Shown: positions 1 to 4,565 of the stretch, in pieces | How the letters are laid out: each line of letters starts with the position of its first letter | Numbering within the stretch: position 1 is the stretch's first letter | Assembly: GCA_007125835.1 (NCBI GenBank) | Contig: SLCJ01000089.1 | Span: 1-5,108, forward strand | From: Verrucomicrobiales bacterium | GTDB lineage: Bacteria > Verrucomicrobiota > Verrucomicrobiia > Verrucomicrobiales > SLCJ01 | Direction: 5' to 3' | DNA: 5,108 bases | Made by a program: the position numbers and the translations under genes | Notes under the pieces: model-generated | What the model saw: only the letters and a program-made list of their open reading frames with translations | Told to the model about the DNA's origin: nothing | Database searches by the model: none

Positions 1-525
1 ACCAGCATGGGCTTTTCGCCGCAGAGCGGGCTGCCGCAAAACAACCGCGTCGGCGATCTGGACGCCGCCGCCCTGCCTCATGCCATGCGCACGCTGGGGC
101 TGTCGCTGGAGGAGGCCGAGCGCCAGCTTGCCAGCGAGAGCGGACTGCTCGGGCTGTCCGGCATTTCCAACGACATCCGCGACATCGTCACAGCGGCAGG
201 GGAGGGGAACGGGCAGGCCGCGCTGGCGATGGATGCCTTTGTCCATTCCATCCGGCATTGGATCGGGGCCTCGCTTGTGGCCTTGGGTGGTGTCGATGCG
301 CTTGTTTTCACCGCCGGCATTGGCGAGAACCAGCCCGCCATCCGCGCTGCCGTGTGCGATGGCCTGGAGGCGTTCGGGCTGTGCCTCGATGCCGAAAAGA
401 ACGCCGCCACCCGCGCCGTGGAAGCCGACCTCTCCGCCCCGGAGTCGGTCGCCCGGATCCTGCTCATCCCCGCCAACGAGGAAGCCGTCCTCGCCCGCGA
501 GGTTTTTCGCAAACTTTCATCCTGA
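1..525 (+). CDS. ackA: Acetate kinase, 3' part only (5' end outside window)
   Basis: This is the C-terminal 174 codons of an acetate/propionate kinase of the ASKHA fold; roughly the first half of the usual ~400-residue protein lies upstream of the window. The frame is open from base 1 and begins TSMGFSP, matching the family's DTSMGFTP motif. Further on it has the adenosine-binding FTAGIGEN motif (nt 307-330), the preceding segment HWIGASLVALGGVDALVF, and the C-terminal IPANEEAVLARE, which carries the conserved Glu of the IPTNEE motif. The family makes ATP from acyl-phosphate and ADP. In this operon the likely substrate is lactyl-phosphate or another acyl-phosphate derived from the compartment's acyl-CoA; that is inference. 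The stop is TGA at 523-525, and the BMC-H gene starts 46 nt later. No frameshift or truncation other than the window edge was seen. Confidence 0.95.
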   Translation, partial: TSMGFSPQSGLPQNNRVGDLDAAALPHAMRTLGLSLEEAERQLASESGLLGLSGISNDIRDIVTAAGEGNGQAALAMDAFVHSIRHWIGASLVALGGVDALVFTAGIGENQPAIRAAVCDGLEAFGLCLDAEKNAATRAVEADLSAPESVARILLIPANEEAVLAREVFRKLSS

Positions 526-555
526 ACCTAAAAAGATCAGAACAACAACCCAATA

Positions 556-562
556 CCAACCC
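556..562 (+). promoter_or_regulatory. CCAACCC leader element before BMC-H
   Basis: An exact CCAACCC lies 9 nt upstream of the ATG at 572, in a G-poor A/C-rich leader (526-571) where a Shine-Dalgarno would be expected. The same heptamer recurs at 917, 2833, 3142 and 3436. Its role is unknown. Confidence 0.35.
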
Positions 563-571
563 AGATACACC

Positions 572-880
572 ATGGCCAAACCAGCAATCGGACTTTTAGA
601 AACCCGCGGCCTCGCCGCCCTTGTCGTCGGAGTGGACGCAATGCTCAAATCCGCCAACGTGGAGCTTTCCGGCCCGATGAAACAAATCGGAAACGCACTC
701 TGCAACGCCGTGGTCACCGGCGATGTCGCCGCCGTCAAGGCGGCGATCGACACCGGGGCCGCCGCCGTCGCCGACGCCGGAGGCGAAGTGATCAGCGCCC
801 ACGTGATCGCCCGGCCCGACGGCACGGTGGATGGCGTCCTGCCGACCCAGCCACGAGCCGCCCGCGGCAAGGGCAAGTAG
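572..880 (+). CDS. BMC-H hexameric microcompartment shell protein
   Basis: This 102-residue, single-domain BMC protein (Pfam BMC, PF00936) is a PduA/CsoS1-type subunit whose hexamers tile the shell facets. It follows PduA almost from end to end: IGLLETRGLAALVVGVDAM, then LKSANVEL with the edge lysine at residue 26, GDVAAVKAAIDTGAAA, and AHVIARPD with the edge arginine at 81. The pore loop reads IGNAL (39-43) where PduA has IGSGL, so Asn41 replaces the pore-lining Ser and Ala42 the second Gly. Cys44 follows nearby. The C-terminus is a short basic tail rich in Arg, Lys and Gly. The ATG at 572 was chosen because it gives the standard N-terminus and it is 46 nt after ackA; no Shine-Dalgarno is visible. 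It is the only hexamer gene in this window, and a second may lie outside. Confidence 0.96.
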   Translation: MAKPAIGLLETRGLAALVVGVDAMLKSANVELSGPMKQIGNALCNAVVTGDVAAVKAAIDTGAAAVADAGGEVISAHVIARPDGTVDGVLPTQPRAARGKGK

Positions 881-916
881 GTCGGGCGTTCCCCAACGGG
901 ACTCTCCAACTCAATT

Positions 917-923
917 CCAACCC
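917..923 (+). promoter_or_regulatory. CCAACCC leader element before first BMC-P
   Basis: CCAACCC (followed by another C) lies 16 nt before the ATG at 940, again in a C/A-rich leader without a Shine-Dalgarno. It may be a translation-related element or merely compositional. Confidence 0.35.
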
Positions 924-939
924 CAAACCCGCAGATGCC

Positions 940-1251
940 ATGTTTCTTGCAGAAGTGATCGGCCAGGTGGTCTCCACCAAAAAGGACGAGGAAATGACCG
1001 GCCGGAAACTGCTCGTTCTCCGGCCCAAACTCGTCGACGACAAAGACCCGTCCCAATTCCGGGATGGCGTGAATACCATTGTCGCCGTTGACACCGTCGG
1101 TGCGGGGGTGGGCGAGTTGGTGATGTTCTGCCAGGGCAGCTCGGCGCGCGCCGCCCGCGGGCTCAAGCAGGTGCCGGTCGATGCCGCGATCACCGCGATT
1201 GTCGACCGCGTCGAAGTGCTCGGCAAAAACATCTACAAGGGCGGCGAGTGA
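940..1251 (+). CDS. BMC-P pentameric vertex protein (EutN/CcmL family), canonical
   Basis: This 103-residue EutN/CcmL-family protein (Pfam PF03319) forms pentamers that cap the vertices of the polyhedral shell. The full family signature is present: MFLAEVIGQVVSTKKDEEMTG at the N-terminus, KLLVLRPK, VAVDTVGAGVGELVMFCQGSSARAA (about residues 48-72), and a C-terminal VDAAITAIVDRVEV. The DTxGAGxGE and GSSAR motifs are intact, which makes this the most conventional of the three pentamer paralogues here. The ATG at 940 matches the usual start, while an ATG five bases earlier is out of frame. It sits 59 nt after the BMC-H gene and 28 nt before the aldehyde dehydrogenase. The 881-939 leader is rich in C and A near the start and has no Shine-Dalgarno. 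The product is likely made in small amounts relative to BMC-H, as vertices are few. Confidence 0.96.
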   Translation: MFLAEVIGQVVSTKKDEEMTGRKLLVLRPKLVDDKDPSQFRDGVNTIVAVDTVGAGVGELVMFCQGSSARAARGLKQVPVDAAITAIVDRVEVLGKNIYKGGE

Positions 1252-1279
1252 CGACGCGCCGAGCAACTGAACCAGAATC

Positions 1280-1339
1280 ATGAATCCCGATCCGGCCATC
1301 ATACGCTCCGTTGTCGAATCCGTGGTCGCGCGCCTGTCC
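1280..1339 (+). other. Predicted encapsulation peptide (ALDH residues 1-20)
   Basis: The first 20 residues of the aldehyde dehydrogenase (MNPDPAIIRSVVESVVARLS) have hydrophobic residues at 7, 8, 11, 12, 15, 16 and 19. This gives one apolar helix face, with Arg, Glu and Ser on the other. The helix is separated from the catalytic domain by a flexible linker. This is the standard layout of the short tail that directs PduP-type enzymes into the shell lumen. Function is inferred by analogy. Confidence 0.8.
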
Positions 1340-2806
1340 GGTGCGCAACCGGCCACTGGCAGTGGCCATCCGCCGGTGGCGCAGCCGATGTCCCCGAAGC
1401 CGGGGCCTGCTGCGGTGACGCCGCAAACCAGTAACCAAGGTTCGTGTGGTTGTGGCTCGGGCGGGGGTGCGGCCCGGCAGGGGGTGTTTGCCTGTGTCGA
1501 CGAGGCGGCGCGGGCCGCGCACGAAGCCCACCTGCGCCTGAAGGCATTGGGTGTGGCCGGTCGCGCCAAGGCGGTTGAGATTGTCAAGACGCTGGCGGTG
1601 GACAATGCGGAAGCGTGGGGGCGTTTTGAAATGGAGGAAACCCGGATCGGGCGTCTCGATCACAAGATTGAAAAGCTCAAGATCACCCGCAATGTGCCCG
1701 GTACGGAATGGCTGCGCCCCGCCGCCCTCAGCGGCGATGGCGGCATCACTCTGGAAGAACGCGCGCCATTCGGAGTGATCGGTGCCGTGCTGCCGGTCAC
1801 CCATTCGGTGCCGACGCTCACCGGCAATGTGATCAACATGGTGGCCGCCGGGAACTCGGTGCTCTTCAACCCGCATCCCGGTGGCGCGCGCAGTGCCGCC
1901 CTGGCCGTGCGCGAATACAACCGCGCCATCCAACGCGAACTTGGCATCCAGAACCTCATCACCACCATCGAAGAGCCGACGCTGGAGTCGTTCGACGCCA
2001 TCTGCAAACACCCGCAGGTCGCGTTGCTCGCCATCACCGGTGGACCGGCCGTGGTCAATGCGGCGATGAAGTCGGGCAAGCGCGCCATTTGTGCCGGGCC
2101 CGGGAATCCCGTGGTCGTGGTGGATGAATCCGCCGACCTCGCCCGCGCCGCAAGCTGCGTGATCGAGGGTGCCGCCTTCGATAACAATCTACTTTGCATT
2201 GGCGAAAAAGCCGTGTTTGTGCTCGAATCCGTTTTTGACCGATTCTGCGAGGCACTCGCCAGGGCGGGAGCCGCCCAACTCGATCCCCGCCAGCTCGACG
2301 CCCTCACCCAGGTCGCTTTTTCCGTGGAGCCCGGCAAGGGCGGCGGATGCTCGCGGCAGGTGCTCAACCGCGACCTGATCGGAGCCGATCCGGCGGCGCT
2401 GGCCCGCCATGCCGGGGCAAAGGCCGCCGATGGGGCGCCACTGCTGTTTGCCGAGACGGATGCCGACCATCCTTTCGTGCAGCAGGAGCAAATGATGCCG
2501 ATGATTCCGTTGGTGCGTTGTGCGGATTTTGAATCCGCTGTGCGGCAGGCAAAGCAGGCGGAGCACAACTACCGGCACTCGGCCATCATCCACACTCTCG
2601 ATGTCAATCACATGACCCACATGGCCCGCGAGATGGACACGACCATCTTCGTCAAGAACGGTGCCTCGGTGGCTGGCCTCGGCCTGGGAGGGGAGGGCTA
2701 CCTTTCCTACTCGATCGCCACCACCACCGGCGAGGGCATCACCACTCCCGAAACCTTCACCCGCGTCCGGCGCTGCGTGCTGGTGGAAAACCTCCGCATT
2801 GTCTGA
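1280..2806 (+). CDS. CoA-acylating aldehyde dehydrogenase, PduP/EutE-like, with N-terminal encapsulation peptide
   Basis: This 508-residue enzyme oxidises an aldehyde to its acyl-CoA with NAD+; in a fucose/rhamnose compartment the substrate would be L-lactaldehyde (inference). Residues 1-20 form an amphipathic helix like known encapsulation peptides. A Pro/Gly/Ala-rich linker follows (about 21-66) with a Cys-Gly motif at 54-63. The catalytic domain starts near 68. The active-site nucleophile is Cys306 in FDNNLLCIGEK, equivalent to the FDNNLPC motif of PduP. Other family landmarks are RAPFGVIGAVLPVTHSVPT (161-179), FNPHPGG (196-202), ITGGPAVV (252-259), GPGNPVVVVDE (273-283) and the glycine-rich end of the domain around 465-473. 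The core is the usual length for the family and shows no break. The ATG at 1280 keeps the targeting helix and follows the previous stop by 28 nt without a Shine-Dalgarno. Confidence 0.96.
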   Translation: MNPDPAIIRSVVESVVARLSGAQPATGSGHPPVAQPMSPKPGPAAVTPQTSNQGSCGCGSGGGAARQGVFACVDEAARAAHEAHLRLKALGVAGRAKAVEIVKTLAVDNAEAWGRFEMEETRIGRLDHKIEKLKITRNVPGTEWLRPAALSGDGGITLEERAPFGVIGAVLPVTHSVPTLTGNVINMVAAGNSVLFNPHPGGARSAALAVREYNRAIQRELGIQNLITTIEEPTLESFDAICKHPQVALLAITGGPAVVNAAMKSGKRAICAGPGNPVVVVDESADLARAASCVIEGAAFDNNLLCIGEKAVFVLESVFDRFCEALARAGAAQLDPRQLDALTQVAFSVEPGKGGGCSRQVLNRDLIGADPAALARHAGAKAADGAPLLFAETDADHPFVQQEQMMPMIPLVRCADFESAVRQAKQAEHNYRHSAIIHTLDVNHMTHMAREMDTTIFVKNGASVAGLGLGGEGYLSYSIATTTGEGITTPETFTRVRRCVLVENLRIV

Positions 2807-2832
2807 TTCTTCCGCCCGGCCACCCCATTCGC

Positions 2833-2839
2833 CCAACCC
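2833..2839 (+). promoter_or_regulatory. CCAACCC leader element before second BMC-P
   Basis: CCAACCC lies 16 nt upstream of the ATG at 2856, in the 49-nt pyrimidine- and A-rich gap after the dehydrogenase gene. The spacing to the start is the same as for the first BMC-P. Confidence 0.35.
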
Positions 2840-2855
2840 GCAATCCAATCCATCC

Positions 2856-3110
2856 ATGATCCACTGCCTCGTTGTCGGACACGCCGTGAGCATGCACTGC
2901 CACCCGTCGCTGGCGGGCCGCAAGATGCTTCTCTGCCAGCCGCTCGACGCAAACAAGGCCCCCTCCGGAGCCCCCCTGGTCGCCGTCGATTGCTTCGGTG
3001 CCGGACTGCACTCGGAGGTGTTCGTTTCCACCGACGGAATCGGTGCCCGGCATCTCGTCCACGACAACAAGTCTCCCGTCCGCCATTTCATCCAGGGCGT
3101 GATCGATTGA
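2856..3110 (+). CDS. BMC-P pentameric vertex protein, short divergent paralogue
   Basis: This 84-residue EutN/CcmL-family protein is the second pentamer gene of the window. Family features are MIHCLVVGHAVSMHCHPSLAG, corresponding to the VxGxVVAtvKHPSLeG opening, then RKMLLCQPLD and VAVDCFGAG. The loop after GAG reads LHSEVFVSTDGIGARHLV, so it lacks the usual GxGExV and GSSAR spellings. The protein is rich in Cys (4, 15, 27, 46) and His (3, 9, 14, 16). It ends soon after the last core strand (VRHFIQGVID) without a tail. The start ATG at 2856 gives the normal N-terminus; the frame is open further upstream, but that would overlap the dehydrogenase gene. It lies 49 nt after the dehydrogenase and 38 nt before the third BMC-P. 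Three pentamer paralogues in one operon suggest mixed vertices or specialised vertex roles; this is inference. Confidence 0.93.
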   Translation: MIHCLVVGHAVSMHCHPSLAGRKMLLCQPLDANKAPSGAPLVAVDCFGAGLHSEVFVSTDGIGARHLVHDNKSPVRHFIQGVID

Positions 3111-3141
3111 ACCACGGAAATTCCCCCCCCGCTCAGACACT

Positions 3142-3148
3142 CCAACCC
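3142..3148 (+). promoter_or_regulatory. CCAACCC leader element before third BMC-P
   Basis: CCAACCC directly abuts the ATG at 3149. The leader also carries a run of eight C at 3123-3130 and has no Shine-Dalgarno. Confidence 0.35.
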
Positions 3149-3481
3149 ATGCGAATCTGCCAAATCATCGGCCGCGTCACGCTCAATGTCAGCGATCCCT
3201 CCTATCGGGGCGGGCGTTGGCTGCTGGCCAATCCGCTCGACCCCGGCCAGCTTGGCGGAGCTTGTGGCGGCATGCAGCCGGTGACCAAGCAGTTCACGCT
3301 TGTCGCCTACGACTCGCTGGGGGCCGGGCCCGGCGATGTGGTCGGTATTGTCGAGGGGGCCGAGGCCATGGCTCCCTTCGATTTCTCCATTCCGATCGAC
3401 GCCATCACCGTCGCCATCTTTGATACAATTCACTACCAACCCGTCTCTCCGGACGCGGCCCGTCCCGTCCACCAAGCCTGA
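3149..3481 (+). CDS. BMC-P pentameric vertex protein, third paralogue with C-terminal tail
   Basis: This 110-residue EutN/CcmL-family protein shows MRICQIIGRVTLNVSDPSYRGGRWLLANPLD (1-31), FTLVAYDSLGAGPGDVVGIVEGAEAM (49-74) and a closing strand, IDAITVAIFDTI. The GAGxGD loop is kept, while EGAEAM takes the place of GSSAR. An insertion of about 20 residues rich in Gly (PGQLGGACGGMQPVTKQ) lies between the second strand and the GAG loop. A polar tail of about 15 residues (HYQPVSPDAARPVHQA) extends beyond the pentamer core. The ATG at 3149 directly follows a CCAACCC element, with no Shine-Dalgarno. The stop at 3479-3481 is only 4 nt before the aldolase start, so the two genes are probably translated together. 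Confidence 0.94.
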   Translation: MRICQIIGRVTLNVSDPSYRGGRWLLANPLDPGQLGGACGGMQPVTKQFTLVAYDSLGAGPGDVVGIVEGAEAMAPFDFSIPIDAITVAIFDTIHYQPVSPDAARPVHQA

Positions 3482-3485
3482 AACC

Positions 3486-3668
3486 ATGAGCAAACCACTC
3501 TACACCGCCGCAGATGTCGAAGCCCTTCTCAAGTCGGGAGGCAGCGCTGCGGACATTCCCGCCTGCGCCGTCCTCACTCCCTCCGCACGCGATGTCTTGC
3601 GTTCGTCGCGCGTTCGCCGCTCCTCCCCGCATGCTTCCTCGCCAAGCCAACAGTCCACCGCCGAGCCG
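3486..3668 (+). other. Aldolase N-terminal extension with LTPSAR segment and linker
   Basis: Residues 1-61 lie outside the aldolase fold. They contain a short helix (ADVEALLKSG), the segment IPACAVLTPSARDVLRSSR, and a low-complexity Ser/Arg/Pro/Gln stretch. From memory, the LTPSAR segment resembles the N-terminus of the ethanolamine-compartment protein EutT. It may be a small docking domain for shell or core assembly; the function is not known from the sequence. Confidence 0.6.
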
Positions 3669-4565
3669 ATCATTCCGGACTACGAATACAAATGGTCGCC
3701 GGGCTCCGATCCCAAGTCGCCGGAAGAGATTCGCGCGTTTTTCGAGTCGCCGGCAATCTCCGAACTGAAGCAACGGATGGTCGATATTGGCAAACGCATG
3801 TGGACACGGGAATACACCGACGGCAATGGCGGCAACCTGACGGTTCGCGTGGGTGACAATCTCGTGCTCTGCACACCGACGCTTGTCTCGAAGGGATTCA
3901 TGAAGCCGGAGCATATCTGTCTGGTCGACATGGAAGGTGTGCAGCTTGCCGGGAGTTACAAACGCACGTCTGAGTGCATGACCCACCTGGCCATCATGAA
4001 GCGCCAACCTAAAGCCAAGGCCTGCTGCCACGCGCACCCACCGCACGGCACCGCCTTCGCCGTGGCAGGTGTCCAGCCACCGACCTGCATGATTCCCGAA
4101 GCCGAGGTGTTTCTCGGGCAGATCGGCATGTCCCGCTACGAAACCCCGGGAAGCCCAGCCAACGCGCAGGTGGTCGGCGAGGCCGCCGTCGATCACATGG
4201 CCGTGCTGATGGTCAACCACGGCGTCATCACCTGGGGCAAAGATATCGAAGACGCCTACTGGAAAATGGAAAACGTCGAAGCTTACTGCAAAACCATCTG
4301 GGTGGCCTCGCAGCTCAATGGCGGAAAACTTCTGACCATCACCGGCGGCCAGGCGCGCGAGCTGATCGAGCTGCGCAAATCGCTGGGTATGGAAGACAAG
4401 CGCACCGGTCTTCAGGAATGCCAGTTGTGCGACAATGCCGAGTTCAAGCCGGGCCCGGTTTGCCAGGTGCCGGACCGCCAGGCGGCTGCCACCGGCGGAC
4501 TCGATCCGCAGGCTGAGCAACTAGTGCAGACGATCACCGATCAGATCATGGCCTCGATGAAATGA
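3486..4565 (+). CDS. Class II (Zn-dependent) fuculose/rhamnulose-phosphate-type aldolase with N- and C-terminal extensions
   Basis: This 359-residue protein has a FucA/AraD-type aldolase core (Pfam Aldolase_II) at about 90-295. The family cleaves L-fuculose-1-phosphate or a related sugar phosphate to DHAP and L-lactaldehyde. The sites visible are the phosphate-binding GNLTVRVGDNLVLCTPT (116-132), catalytic Glu163 in RTSECMTH, the zinc ligands His182 and His184 in CCHAHPPHG, and the third ligand His245 in MVNHGV. E. coli FucA has about 215 residues; the surplus here forms two extensions. The N-terminal ~88 residues hold a short helix (8-17), an LTPSARDVL segment (30-38) and a Ser/Arg/Pro/Gln-rich linker (about 39-61). 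The C-terminal part holds a Cys cluster (312, 315, 326) and an amphipathic end helix (339-359). The exact substrate cannot be read from the sequence. The start at 3486 lies 4 nt after the preceding stop, and upstream in-frame ATGs would overlap BMC-P. Confidence 0.94.
   Translation: MSKPLYTAADVEALLKSGGSAADIPACAVLTPSARDVLRSSRVRRSSPHASSPSQQSTAEPIIPDYEYKWSPGSDPKSPEEIRAFFESPAISELKQRMVDIGKRMWTREYTDGNGGNLTVRVGDNLVLCTPTLVSKGFMKPEHICLVDMEGVQLAGSYKRTSECMTHLAIMKRQPKAKACCHAHPPHGTAFAVAGVQPPTCMIPEAEVFLGQIGMSRYETPGSPANAQVVGEAAVDHMAVLMVNHGVITWGKDIEDAYWKMENVEAYCKTIWVASQLNGGKLLTITGGQARELIELRKSLGMEDKRTGLQECQLCDNAEFKPGPVCQVPDRQAAATGGLDPQAEQLVQTITDQIMASMK
4500..4562 (+). other. Predicted C-terminal encapsulation peptide (aldolase residues 339-359)
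   Basis: The last 21 residues of the aldolase (LDPQAEQLVQTITDQIMASM plus Lys) follow an Ala/Gly-rich linker and place Leu346, Val347, Ile350, Ile354, Met355 and Met358 on one helix face. The hydrophobic spacing is the same as in the N-terminal helix of the aldehyde dehydrogenase, and both helices are preceded by Asp-Pro. Encapsulation peptides are known at either terminus of BMC cargo, so a targeting role is likely but inferred. Confidence 0.72.
4562..4565 (+). other. ATGA start/stop overlap of aldolase and mdh
   Basis: The mdh start codon (4562-4564) and the aldolase TGA (4563-4565) share bases. This is typical of termination-reinitiation and implies linked production of the two enzymes. 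Confidence 0.9.

Noticed and set aside
80..571. In-frame open reading upstream of BMC-H from 80, suggesting an N-terminal extension or fusion
   Set aside because: It overlaps the acetate kinase in a different frame and encodes Arg/Pro/Ser-rich shadow sequence. The ATG at 572 gives the standard BMC-H N-terminus.
890..901. Possible hairpin TCCC-CAAC-GGGA after the BMC-H gene
   Set aside because: The stem is only four base pairs with no U-tract, so it is too weak to call a terminator.
935..937. Alternative ATG just upstream of the first BMC-P start
   Set aside because: It is out of frame with the BMC-P protein; the ATG at 940 matches the family N-terminus.
517..1605. Long open frame on the minus strand (362 codons)
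   Set aside because: It lies antisense to BMC-H, BMC-P and the dehydrogenase, all of which have strong family matches. Its translation shows no recognisable domain and is typical of GC-rich mirror frames.
3300..3485. Upstream in-frame extension of the aldolase from an ATG at 3300
   Set aside because: It would overlap the third BMC-P gene in another frame and adds a compositionally odd peptide. The ATG at 3486 is 4 nt after the BMC-P stop and gives a plausible N-terminus.
2189..3493. Long open frame on the minus strand (434 codons)
   Set aside because: It spans several well-supported + strand genes antisense and has low-complexity composition without motifs.
3405..4520. Minus-strand open frame opposite the aldolase (371 codons)
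   Set aside because: It mirrors the aldolase codons; the aldolase has all catalytic residues, while the antisense product resembles nothing known.
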